NCBI RefSeq assembly: GCF_027594505.1
Contig: NZ_CP115149.1
Coordinates: 825,179-889,178 of the forward strand
DNA from: Tepidiforma flava
GTDB taxonomy: Bacteria; Chloroflexota; Dehalococcoidia; Tepidiformales; Tepidiformaceae
Length of the DNA: 64,000 bases
Direction: 5' to 3'
Shown here: in pieces, positions 1-7,189 of the stretch
Position numbering within the stretch: the first letter of the stretch is position 1
Layout of the letters: each line of letters starts with the position of its first letter
The notes under the pieces: generated by a model
Databases searched by the model: none
What the model saw: the letters and a program-made list of their open reading frames with translations, nothing else
What the model was told of the DNA's origin: nothing
Translations under genes and position numbers: made by a program

Positions 1-1
1 G

Positions 2-412
2 CTGGAGGCGCAGGGCCGGCAGCGGAACTTCGTGACGCTGTTCGGGCCGCAGGGGCTCGGTCCAGTGCTGGCGGTGACGGCGATTTCGACGCTCTACACG
101 GACGCGGCGGCGGCGGAGCGGTCGCTGCGGGAGTTCGCCTGCGGGCTGCCGATCGAGGCGAACGTGCAGCTGGAGCCGCTGCTCGTGCCGAAGCTGGGCG
201 ACGGTTCGAACGGCTTCCTCGAGCGGCAGTTCTCGGAAGGGGCGCCGACCTTCGTGGACGCGACGGTCTGCTTCCGGACGGGGCGGGTCGTGCACGCGAT
301 CCAGGCGACGAGCGTTGCCGGGGTGGAGGATGTCGCGTTCCTCATCCGGCTGGCGGAGCGCCAGCTGGCGCGGGTGGATGCGGCGTTCGCGGCGGCGGAG
401 CGCGGCGGCTAA
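2..412 (+). CDS. Hypothetical protein, 3' part only
   Basis: The frame is already open at the window edge and runs to a TAA at 410-412, so this is the C-terminal part (about 136 residues) of a gene that starts outside. A GTG at 32 is in frame, but the same frame continues upstream of it, so it is probably internal. The fragment has no transmembrane segment and no motif I recognise; it is rich in Ala, Leu and Arg and ends in a helical, alanine-rich tail. Its stop overlaps by four bases the convergent thioesterase stop. No function is proposed. Confidence 0.5.
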   Translation: MEAQGRQRNFVTLFGPQGLGPVLAVTAISTLYTDAAAAERSLREFACGLPIEANVQLEPLLVPKLGDGSNGFLERQFSEGAPTFVDATVCFRTGRVVHAIQATSVAGVEDVAFLIRLAERQLARVDAAFAAAERGG

Positions 413-834
413 CCCGGCGGCGGCGCCTGGCGGAGGGCGTAGAGGGTGCGCCCGCGGGCGCAGAGGCTGCCCTGGGCATCCGTGATGGCGACTTCGGCGT
501 AGGCGAGGCTGCGGCCTTTGCGGATGATGTGGGCTTCGGCTTCGGCGCGGGGGCCGTGGACGGGGCGGAGGTAGGTGATGCCGAGGTCGGCGGTGCCGTT
601 GGGGACGTCGCCGGGCTGGAGGCTGGCCTGGAGGGCGAAGAGCATGGCGATATCGACCATGGCGGCGAGGACGCCGCCGTGGACGGCCCCGCCGACGCCG
701 GAGAGGGTGGCGGGGCCGGTGCGGAGGGCGATGCGGGCGTAGCCGGGGCGCGCCTCGAGGAGTTCGAGGCCGAGCAGGCGGTGGAGTTCGGTGGCGGCGA
801 ACCGCTCGGCCAGGTGGGGCGGGACGGCGCCCAT
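409..834 (-). CDS. PaaI-family hotdog thioesterase
   Basis: A 141-residue single-domain hotdog-fold protein, the usual length of the PaaI/YdiI-like acyl-CoA thioesterases that hydrolyse aryl- or acyl-CoA to free acid and CoA. The family signature is visible at about residues 48-62 (GGAVHGGVLAAMVD), where the His-Gly-Gly turn and following helix hold the thioester, and a late strand (residues 84-92, DLGITYLRP) matches the hotdog core. It starts 5 bases after the stop of the upstream crotonase gene on the same strand, so the two are probably co-transcribed and act on the same CoA esters. The exact substrate cannot be read from the sequence. Confidence 0.85.
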   Translation of the reverse strand: MGAVPPHLAERFAATELHRLLGLELLEARPGYARIALRTGPATLSGVGGAVHGGVLAAMVDIAMLFALQASLQPGDVPNGTADLGITYLRPVHGPRAEAEAHIIRKGRSLAYAEVAITDAQGSLCARGRTLYALRQAPPPG

Positions 835-839
835 GGCGG

Positions 840-1739
840 CTACCAGGCCGCGGCAGCGGGTTTGGGGGCGTCAGCGGGGGCGCAGCCGTAATCGCCGAAG
901 GGGCCGTCGCGCCAGTCGAGGGCGGCTTTGAGGCCTTTTTCGCGGGCGATGCGGCCGAAGGTTTCGCCGCCGGGGCGGACGCGGCCGAGCTCCTGGATAT
1001 CGCCGCCGACCTGGAGCGAGGTGCGGAAGCCCATGATTTCGTAGACGCGGTTGATTTGCCGCTTGGTCATCTGGAGCATCGGGCCGTCGATGTTGGCGAT
1101 GCGCTCGGCGAGGGCTTCGGCGGTTTCGCAGAGGCGGTCGATGGGGACGGCGCGGTTGGCCCAGCCGAGTTCGACGGCTTCGCGACCGGTGACGCTGTCG
1201 CCGGTGTAGAGGAGTTCGCGGACTTTGCGCATGGGCAGGTGCCAGGGGTGGTAGATGATGTCGACCGGGGTCATGGCGCGGACGGGCGGGTAGCCGATGA
1301 TGGCGTCCTCGGCGACGACCATGAGGTCGCACATGGTGGCGAGTTCGGTGCCGCCGGCGAGGCAGTAGCCGTGGACCTGGGCGATGATGGGCTTGGTGCA
1401 CTCCCAGAGGATCCAGTAGCCGGAGAGAAGGTGCTGGGGCCACTGGCCCTGGCCGGGGTGGATGGGGCCGACATTGGGGAGGCCGGAGCGCTTTTCGACG
1501 TAGTCGCGGTCGTCGGCGGTTTTGGAGATGCCGGAGAGGTCGTAGCCGGCGGAGAAGGCGCGGCCGGATCCGCGGATGATGATGACGCGGACATCGGGGT
1601 CCATTTCGAAGTCTTTGACGGCGTCGAAGAGCTCAGCGCGGAGGTTGTGGCTGAGCGCGTTCATTTTTTCGGGGCGGTTGAGCTGGATGATGCCGTGGCG
1701 CTGCTGCTTGATGGTGAGGATGTCGCGGTAGTCCTTCAT
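840..1739 (-). CDS. Enoyl-CoA hydratase/isomerase (crotonase) family protein
   Basis: A 299-residue crotonase-fold enzyme, slightly longer than the common 260. The two oxyanion-hole segments are present: SAGYDL at about 63-68 and CLAGGTE at about 126-132, followed by the family DLMVVAEDA strand-helix. These enzymes stabilise an enolate of an acyl-CoA for hydration, isomerisation or C-C cleavage in the cytoplasm. The gene precedes the PaaI-like thioesterase by 5 bases on the same strand, which fits acyl-CoA degradation. The extended segment around residues 75-105 and the insertion with Trp residues before the second oxyanion motif are unlike classical FadB-type hydratases, so the reaction is left open. 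Confidence 0.85.
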   Translation of the reverse strand: MKDYRDILTIKQQRHGIIQLNRPEKMNALSHNLRAELFDAVKDFEMDPDVRVIIIRGSGRAFSAGYDLSGISKTADDRDYVEKRSGLPNVGPIHPGQGQWPQHLLSGYWILWECTKPIIAQVHGYCLAGGTELATMCDLMVVAEDAIIGYPPVRAMTPVDIIYHPWHLPMRKVRELLYTGDSVTGREAVELGWANRAVPIDRLCETAEALAERIANIDGPMLQMTKRQINRVYEIMGFRTSLQVGGDIQELGRVRPGGETFGRIAREKGLKAALDWRDGPFGDYGCAPADAPKPAAAAW

Positions 1740-1783
1740 GGCAGCGGGGATTGTGGCGCGGCGGGCGGGGGATGTCGACGGGG

Positions 1784-2032
1784 CTACCCCGAGCTGCGCA
1801 GGGCATGTGCGATGGCGTCCCTGACCACATCGCCGTCGAGGTCACACTGCACGACCAGGAACTCCCGGAGCTCGGCCGGTGTGATAGATTCGCCGTCCTC
1901 GAGGCGGCCGACCCAGGTAGCCTTCGGACCTGTGACTTTGCCAGAAGAGAGCCAGTGAATCCCGTCGCCGCCGTCGAAGTAGCCGAGCTGCTCGAGGACG
2001 GCGGCGACTTCGGACTGCCCGAAGTCAGGCAC
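1784..2032 (-). CDS. HicA-like toxin candidate
   Basis: An 82-residue protein starting at GTG 2032 inside the last bases of the upstream HicB-like gene (8-base overlap), an arrangement that couples translation. The order of elements matches HicA mRNA interferases, small double-stranded RNA-binding-domain toxins: an N-terminal helix (SEVAAVLEQLGY), then the position of the catalytic G-S-H, here G-I-H at about residues 24-26, two strands, and a C-terminal helix with PAELREFL. The Ser to Ile change beside the catalytic His and the long insertion before the last helix make this a divergent member. A longer frame upstream is open but overlaps its partner. Identification rests on partner plus layout rather than strong identity. 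Confidence 0.5.
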   Translation of the reverse strand: MPDFGQSEVAAVLEQLGYFDGGDGIHWLSSGKVTGPKATWVGRLEDGESITPAELREFLVVQCDLDGDVVRDAIAHALRSSG

Positions 2033-2291
2033 CGATAGGCACCCGGACCTGCCACGTCTCGGCGTCATCCGCTGGCCTCGGGCTGAGCGACTCGAGGAAC
2101 GCGGCCCGGGCGGGCTCATCGAGGCTGGCGGCGTACCGCTCGACGCTTTCGATGAGGTCTGCGAGCTTGCGGAGGAGCGACGGTTCGTCGGCGGCGACGA
2201 TGAGCGCAGGGAGCTCGCGGCACGTCGCCATGAGCCTGCCGTCTTCGCGCCGGCGGATATCGAGGGTCAGGCGGCGGGTCGGTACGGGCAC
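2025..2291 (-). CDS. HicB-like antitoxin
   Basis: An 88-residue protein whose core (about residues 9-52: LDIRRREDGRLMATCRELP, then an Ala-Asp turn and the helix LLRKLADLIESVERY) is the partial RNase H-like fold of HicB/DUF1902 antitoxins, which bind and neutralise HicA and repress their own operon. The start is GTG 2291, chosen because a GGAGG sits 8 bases upstream; no good site supports earlier starts. There is no added ribbon-helix-helix or HTH domain. It lies 92 bases downstream of the aldehyde oxidoreductase and overlaps the downstream HicA-like gene, giving the hicB-hicA order. Confidence 0.6.
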   Translation of the reverse strand: MPVPTRRLTLDIRRREDGRLMATCRELPALIVAADEPSLLRKLADLIESVERYAASLDEPARAAFLESLSPRPADDAETWQVRVPIGA

Positions 2292-2383
2292 GGCGAGTCC
2301 TCCGGGTCGTTCATGGTCGTTCCTGCACCGCGCGGCCGTCAAATGGCAAGAGGCCTTCAAAACGTTCTTCGGCATCGGCCTCC

Positions 2384-4072
2384 TCAGGTCCAGACGGCGT
2401 CGACCAGGGCGTCGGGGATGTCGAAGACGGCGGGGCCGTCGGGGAGGTGGAGCGGTTCTTCGCGCAGCCAGCGGGGGAGGCGGTCGTCGGCGCGGGTGAA
2501 GCCGGCGCGGCGGTTGAATTCGCGCTCGGCGTCGATCGCTTCGCGGGCCATGCGGAGGACGGCTTCGTCGTCGCAGGGGATATCGAAGCGGGCGCTGGCG
2601 AAGGCGGCGATATCGGCCGGGAGGGCGTTGGTGAACTGGCAGACGCCGGCGGAGTCGATGGCCATCATGACGAGCTGCTCGTGGCGGCTCTGTTTGACGA
2701 GGGTCTCGGCGTTGACGCCGCGGGCGGTGACCATGCCGGCGGTGTGGTCGGCGCCCTGGGGGCTGGTGGCGTAGGTGATGCCCATGCCTTTGAGGGTGCG
2801 GGGCTCCCAGGCGGGCAGGCCCTGGCCTTTGACGGCCGGGACGCGGTCGATGCCGTAGGTGCGGGCGGTGTGGACGGTGCCGTTGCCGATAATGCGGCCG
2901 AGCGGGGTGCCGGCGCGGACCTCTTCGAGGAGGCGCTTGGTCCCGTCCCAGTCGCCCCAGGGGAGGACGCCGGCTTCCATGGCGACGCCGATGGCGTTGC
3001 CGATTTCGATGGTGTCGAGGCCGATGTCGTCGCAGAGGCGGTCGAGCTCGGCGACGGCGTCGGCGGGGCCGATTTCGAGGTTGGAGCCGAGGAGGGCGAT
3101 GGTTTCGAATTCGAGCGCGGTGGTGACGTGGTTGCCGTGTTCGTCGTTGAAGAGGATGGCGCATTTGATGATGCACCCGGCCATGCAGGGGAGCATCTTG
3201 CCGCCGCGGCTGGCCCCGAGCTCTTCGATGTGCTGGCCGGAGATGGTGTGGGCGTGCTCCCACGTGCCGAAGCGGTGGTTGCGGGTGGGCATCGACTGGA
3301 TGGTGTCGCGGTTGACGAAGCGGACGACGCCGGCGGTGCCGACGGTGGAGAGGTTGCGGGTGCGGGGGTCTTCGAGGACAAGTTTGGAGAAGCTGGTGAC
3401 CTGCTGGCGGAAGTCGTCCTTGCGGAGGCCGGGGATGGTGCGGGGCGCGCCGGTGTCATCGACGACGATGGCCTTGAGGCCTTTCGCGCCCATGACGGCG
3501 CCCGGGCCGCCGCGGGCGGCGTGGCGGGTGGGCCGGCCTTCGGGGTCGGTGACGGCGACGGAGGCGGCGGCCATGCGGTGCTCGCCGGCGGGGCCGATGG
3601 TGGCGGCGGCGCGGAAGCCGGCGGCTTCGCCGACGAGTTCGCGGTGGAGGTCGTAGTTCGAGCGGCCGGCGAGGTCCGGCGCCGGGCGGAGGCGGATGCC
3701 GGCGCTGTCGATGTCGAGGCGCTGCCAGCCGGAGGGCGAGGCGCCGGTGATGAGGAGGGCTTTGATGCCGAGGCGGGCGAGGCGGTGGCCGAGCTGGCCG
3801 CCGACGTTGGCCTCTTTGATGCCGCCGGTGAGCGGGCTCTTGAAGACGAACGAGGTGCGGCCGCTGGTGGTGACGGCGGTGCCGCCGAGGAAGCCGGGGC
3901 AGATGGCGAGGGTGGCCGCTGGATGGAGGGGGTGGATGGCCGGGTCGGTCTCTTCGAGCAGGATGCGGGCGCCGAGCGCGCGGCCGCCGAGGTAGCGCCA
4001 GCGCTCCGGGGCGCGCTCTTCACGAATCTCGCCCGCGGTCATATCGACCCGGACGATGCGGTCGATCTCCAT
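2384..4072 (-). CDS. Tungsten-dependent aldehyde:ferredoxin oxidoreductase family protein
   Basis: A 562-residue AOR-family enzyme, near the usual 580-620. Such enzymes oxidise aldehydes to acids with ferredoxin using a tungsto-bispterin and a 4Fe-4S cluster. The N-terminal pterin-binding region with YLGGRALGARILLEE (about 28-42) and the segment GRTSFVFKSPLTGG (71-84) are typical. Candidate cluster ligands are Cys296, Cys300 and Cys304 (CMAGCIIKC) plus Cys478; the spacing C-x3-C-x3-C differs from the C-x2-C-x3-C of the archaeal enzymes but occurs in part of the family. A GGAG lies 7 bases before the ATG. No pterin-synthesis or tungstate-transport genes are adjacent. It is divergent from the flavoenzyme at 4179. 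Confidence 0.88.
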   Translation of the reverse strand: MEIDRIVRVDMTAGEIREERAPERWRYLGGRALGARILLEETDPAIHPLHPAATLAICPGFLGGTAVTTSGRTSFVFKSPLTGGIKEANVGGQLGHRLARLGIKALLITGASPSGWQRLDIDSAGIRLRPAPDLAGRSNYDLHRELVGEAAGFRAAATIGPAGEHRMAAASVAVTDPEGRPTRHAARGGPGAVMGAKGLKAIVVDDTGAPRTIPGLRKDDFRQQVTSFSKLVLEDPRTRNLSTVGTAGVVRFVNRDTIQSMPTRNHRFGTWEHAHTISGQHIEELGASRGGKMLPCMAGCIIKCAILFNDEHGNHVTTALEFETIALLGSNLEIGPADAVAELDRLCDDIGLDTIEIGNAIGVAMEAGVLPWGDWDGTKRLLEEVRAGTPLGRIIGNGTVHTARTYGIDRVPAVKGQGLPAWEPRTLKGMGITYATSPQGADHTAGMVTARGVNAETLVKQSRHEQLVMMAIDSAGVCQFTNALPADIAAFASARFDIPCDDEAVLRMAREAIDAEREFNRRAGFTRADDRLPRWLREEPLHLPDGPAVFDIPDALVDAVWT

Positions 4073-4166
4073 GGAGGCTCCGGGGGTTCGGGTTTATGTA
4101 GCGGGCATCCTACACAATCAGCGGTGGAGGGTCAGCGCGCGGGGCGGGGAAGCGCGGGGAGAGCGG

Positions 4167-4172
4167 TATACT
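4167..4172 (+). promoter_or_regulatory. -10 element TATACT of a leaderless promoter
   Basis: TATACT is followed by six bases and then the ATG at 4179, so the expected transcription start coincides with the start codon. No purine-rich ribosome site lies upstream of the ATG. The same hexamer at the same distance precedes pdxA. Confidence 0.55.
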
Positions 4173-4178
4173 CGGGGC

Positions 4179-5315
4179 ATGCGCTGGTGGGAGCCGGAAG
4201 CGGTCATCGGCCGGGATGTCGCGGAGCTGGCGCGCGCCGAGGCGGCGGAGGCGGAGGCGCGGAGCGCGCTGACGCCGGCGCAGGTCGCGGCCATCGTGGA
4301 GCGGGGCTGGTTCAAGGCGTGGGTGCCCCGGGAGTTCGGCGGGCTGGAGCTGGACCTCGAAGCCGGGCTGCGGCTGTTCGAGGCGGCGGGCTGGGCCGAC
4401 GGGTCGTTCGGCTGGAGCGTGATGATCGGCGCCGGGGGCGGCGTCTTCGCCGGGCTGATGCAGGAGGCGACGGCGCACGCGGTGTTCGACCCGAAGGAGG
4501 CGGTCATCGCCGGCTCGGGGAACCCGCGCGGGACGGCGGAGCGGGTGCCCGGCGGCTTCCGGGTGCGCGGGCGGTGGCAGTGGGCGAGCGGTGCGCCATG
4601 GGCGACGACGTTCACGGCGAACTGCGTGGTGACCGACGGCGGACAGCCGGTGCAGGGGGCGAACGGCGCGCCGCTCATCCGGGCGATGGCGTTCGAGCCG
4701 GGGCAGGTGCGGATCCTTTCGACGTGGGACGCGAACGGCATGCGGGGCACGGCGAGCCACGACATCGAGGTCGATGACGCGTTCGTGCCGCTGGAGCGGA
4801 TGTTCTCGGTCTTCGAGGGCGAGCCGTGGCACGCGGGGACGGTGTTCCGGGTGCCGTTCGTGGAGTTCGCGGAGGCGACGACGGCTGCGGTGCTGCCGGG
4901 CATCGCGCTGCGGCTGTTCGAGCTGGTGGCCGCCTCGGCGAAGGAGCGGGGCGAATACGGCGGGCCGCGGCTGCTGGCGGAGCGGCACGACGTGCGGGCG
5001 CGGCTCGCGGACGCGCTCGTCGGCATCGAGGCCGGCCGGACCTTGCTGTTCGACGCGGCGCGGCAGACGTGGGCGGAGGCGGAGCGGGGGCGGCCTGCGG
5101 CGGCGACGCTGGCGCGGCTCTCGCTGGGGGCGAACTTCGCGGCCTCGAGCGCGCTGCGGGCGGCGGGGCTGCTCGCGCCCATCGGCGGGATGGGGCTGAA
5201 CCAGCGCGCGAGCGAGGCCGGGCGGGCGTGGCGCGACCTCATGACGGCGGGGCAGCACGGGGCGATTCGGCCGACGGTGCTGGCGCCGCGGGGCGCTGAG
5301 CTGCTGACGGACTGA
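4179..5315 (+). CDS. Acyl-CoA dehydrogenase-fold flavin monooxygenase-like protein
   Basis: A 378-residue protein of the acyl-CoA dehydrogenase superfamily. The segment VRGRWQWASGAPWA (about 129-142) and GTASHDIEVDDAFVP (about 190-204) are typical of the HsaA/DszC-like branch, which are FMNH2- or FADH2-dependent hydroxylases rather than dehydrogenases, and the catalytic Glu region of true acyl-CoA dehydrogenases (EGTSQ) is absent. The start is ATG 4179, six bases after TATACT; longer in-frame extensions lack any ribosome site. No flavin reductase partner is adjacent, so either a distant reductase serves it or it is a divergent dehydrogenase. It is followed 40 bases later by pdxA with its own promoter. 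Confidence 0.75.
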   Translation: MRWWEPEAVIGRDVAELARAEAAEAEARSALTPAQVAAIVERGWFKAWVPREFGGLELDLEAGLRLFEAAGWADGSFGWSVMIGAGGGVFAGLMQEATAHAVFDPKEAVIAGSGNPRGTAERVPGGFRVRGRWQWASGAPWATTFTANCVVTDGGQPVQGANGAPLIRAMAFEPGQVRILSTWDANGMRGTASHDIEVDDAFVPLERMFSVFEGEPWHAGTVFRVPFVEFAEATTAAVLPGIALRLFELVAASAKERGEYGGPRLLAERHDVRARLADALVGIEAGRTLLFDAARQTWAEAERGRPAAATLARLSLGANFAASSALRAAGLLAPIGGMGLNQRASEAGRAWRDLMTAGQHGAIRPTVLAPRGAELLTD

Positions 5316-5343
5316 CCGGGCGCGGCACGGAGGCCGCGGCGCC

Positions 5344-5349
5344 TATACT
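5344..5349 (+). promoter_or_regulatory. -10 element TATACT of a leaderless pdxA promoter
   Basis: TATACT ends six bases before the pdxA ATG at 5356 and no Shine-Dalgarno sequence is present. The hexamer and spacing are the same as at 4167. Confidence 0.55.
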
Positions 5350-5355
5350 CGCCGC

Positions 5356-6321
5356 ATGGCGCGGCCGCGGCTCCTGATCACGCTGGGCGACCCGAACGGC
5401 ATCGGGCCGGAGGTGACGGCGAAGGCGCTCGCGCGGGCGGACGTGCGCGCCGCCGCGGACCTCGCCGTGGTGGGGCTGCGCGCGGTGCTCGCGCCGTGGC
5501 TGGAGCGGTTCGGCGGGGGCGAAGTCGAGGTCATCGAGCCGATGCCCGGGGACGGCTTCACGGTGCGGCACGGGGCGGTGGATGCGGCGGCCGGGCGGCT
5601 GGCGCACGGGTGGGTCGAGTTCGCGGCGCGCGCGTGCCTTGCCGGCCGGGCGGACGGGATGGTGACGGCGCCGGTGAACAAGGCGGCGTTCGCCGCCGCG
5701 GGCATCCGGGACACGGGCCACCAGGAGGTGCTGCAGCGGGTGAGCGGCGCGGAGCAGGTGCTGACGATGCTGCAGACGGGCGGGCTGCGCTGTGTCCACC
5801 TGAGCACGCACAAGCCGCTGCGGGAGGCCTGCGCTCATGTCACGCGCGCGAACGTGCTCCAGGCGCTGCGGCTGACCGACCGGGAGTTCCGGCGGTGGGG
5901 ATTCGCTGCGCCGAGGGTCGCCGTAGCGGCGCTGAACCCGCACGCAGGGGAGGGCGGGCTCATCGGCCGGGAAGAGCTGGACGAGATTGGGCCGGCAGTC
6001 GGCGATGCGCGGGCGGAGGGCATCGACGCGCGGGGGCCGTTCCCGGCGGATTCGGTCTTCACCCGGGCGATCGCGGGGGAGTTCGACGCCGTGCTGGTGA
6101 TGTACCACGACCAGGGCCACATCGCGGTGAAGGTGCACGGCTTCGAGCGGAGCGTGAGCGTGAACCTCGGGCTGCCGTTCACCCGGGCGAGCGTGGACCA
6201 CGGGACGGCGTTCGACATCGCGGGGCGGGGCATCGCGAGCGGGGAGAGCATGGCGGAGGCGGTGCTCCTCGCGGCACGGCTGGCGGCCGGGCGCGGGATG
6301 GCGGCGGAGGGGCCCGCGTGA
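5356..6321 (+). CDS. pdxA: 4-hydroxythreonine-4-phosphate dehydrogenase
   Basis: A 321-residue PdxA, the normal length. It oxidises 4-phosphohydroxy-L-threonine with NAD and the product decarboxylates to the pyridoxine 5'-phosphate precursor. The N terminus (ITLGDPNGIGPEV, about 8-20), the PVNKAAF substrate loop (106-112) and the three metal-binding histidines, His152 (STHKPL), His196 (NPHAGE) and His251 (YHDQGH), are all present. Start ATG 5356 follows a leaderless-type TATACT. The next gene begins within its stop codon (GTGA overlap). No pdxJ is in the window, so the pathway is not clustered here. Promiscuous PdxA2 homologues exist, but the intact motif set supports the standard call. Confidence 0.92.
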   Translation: MARPRLLITLGDPNGIGPEVTAKALARADVRAAADLAVVGLRAVLAPWLERFGGGEVEVIEPMPGDGFTVRHGAVDAAAGRLAHGWVEFAARACLAGRADGMVTAPVNKAAFAAAGIRDTGHQEVLQRVSGAEQVLTMLQTGGLRCVHLSTHKPLREACAHVTRANVLQALRLTDREFRRWGFAAPRVAVAALNPHAGEGGLIGREELDEIGPAVGDARAEGIDARGPFPADSVFTRAIAGEFDAVLVMYHDQGHIAVKVHGFERSVSVNLGLPFTRASVDHGTAFDIAGRGIASGESMAEAVLLAARLAAGRGMAAEGPA

Positions 6322-6548
6322 GCCGGGCGGGCGACATCCCGCTCGAGCCGCCGGTGGTGCGGGGTGCGGGCGCGGCGCCGGCGAAGGAGGACCGGACCTA
6401 CCTCGGTTACGTGGCGGCAGCCCTGGCGGGCGCGCTGCTCGGGGGGTTCGCGCTCGCGGCCGACGTGCTGCGGGCGGCGCGGAATGAGGGGCGGAACCTC
6501 GCGGCGATCGAGGCGGCGGCGCTGGGGCCGAACCGCCAGCCTCAGTAG
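6318..6548 (+). CDS. Small single-pass membrane protein
   Basis: A 76-residue protein starting at GTG 6318, which overlaps the pdxA stop as GTGA and so is probably made by translational coupling. Residues about 28-48 (YLGYVAAALAGALLGGFALA) form one transmembrane helix; a short proline/alanine-rich N-terminal tail precedes it and a charged amphipathic tail with NEGRN follows. No family is recognised. Its end overlaps by seven bases the stop of the convergent DinB-like gene. Low-complexity content lowers confidence, but overlap and membrane helix support a real gene. Confidence 0.55.
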   Translation: MSRAGDIPLEPPVVRGAGAAPAKEDRTYLGYVAAALAGALLGGFALAADVLRAARNEGRNLAAIEAAALGPNRQPQ

Positions 6549-7102
6549 GGAAGCCCGGGCAGGCCGAAGAGGGTGCGGGCGTAGCTCGCGCGGCCGAGGT
6601 GGCCGTTCCCGTGGCCGATGAGGCCATGGAGGATGGCTTCGATGCGGGGGACCGGCCCCCACGGCCGGATGACCTGGACTTCGCGGAGGTAGGCCTCGCT
6701 CATCGCGGCGATGCGCGGCACGACGGCGGCCTCGACGGCGCGGGTGTACTCGTCGAACTCAGCCGGGGGCGGGAAGCGCATGCTGTAGGCGTCGCGGGGG
6801 TCCTGGCCGGTGCCCTGGTCGACGCGGGGGAGGTTCCAGCGTTCGTGGAAGGCGTGCTGGAGCCAGACGGGCTGCTCGCGTTCGAAGACGAAGTGGATGA
6901 TGTTGTCGATGGTGCGGACGACGTGCCAGACGTCCCAGCCGATGGAGTTGGTGAGTCCGCCGCGGGTATCACAGAGCTGGTCGACGGTGAGGCCGTCGGT
7001 GGCGCGGAGGGCGTACTGGAGGACGCGGCCGACGACCACGGCGAGCTGGGTAGGGGTATCGGGCGGGTTGCCCATCCCGGGGAGGTTGGGGACCTGGGAC
7101 AT
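6542..7102 (-). CDS. DinB/YfiT-like four-helix metal-binding protein
   Basis: A 186-residue protein of the DinB-like (mycothiol maleylpyruvate isomerase-type) four-helix-bundle superfamily. Three metal-ligand histidine positions fit the family pattern: His60 in GWDVWHVVRTIDN, and His159 and His164/168 in the last helix (EAILHGLIGHGNGHLGR). Members are thiol-dependent S-transferases or unknown. Start ATG 7102 is the first in-frame ATG after a long region with no supported start; GAGGT lies about 8 bases upstream. It is flanked by convergent pdxA-linked genes and the divergent CoA-transferase, so it is monocistronic. Substrate unknown. Confidence 0.75.
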   Translation of the reverse strand: MSQVPNLPGMGNPPDTPTQLAVVVGRVLQYALRATDGLTVDQLCDTRGGLTNSIGWDVWHVVRTIDNIIHFVFEREQPVWLQHAFHERWNLPRVDQGTGQDPRDAYSMRFPPPAEFDEYTRAVEAAVVPRIAAMSEAYLREVQVIRPWGPVPRIEAILHGLIGHGNGHLGRASYARTLFGLPGLPY

Positions 7103-7175
7103 CGAACGGACCTCGCGTGCAGGGGTGGCCGGATTCTGCCAGACGGCGGAGGAACGCGCGGCCCGGAGGGGCGCG

Positions 7176-7181
7176 TATACT
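7176..7181 (+). promoter_or_regulatory. -10 element TATACT upstream of the CoA-transferase
   Basis: TATACT is followed by eight bases and then GTG 7190, again with no ribosome site, consistent with a leaderless transcript. Confidence 0.5.
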
Positions 7182-7189
7182 CCGCCGCC

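Noticed and set aside
2447..4777. A 776-codon plus-strand frame over the aldehyde oxidoreductase gene
   Set aside because: Antisense shadow of the AOR gene with biased composition, extending into the next gene in the wrong frame.
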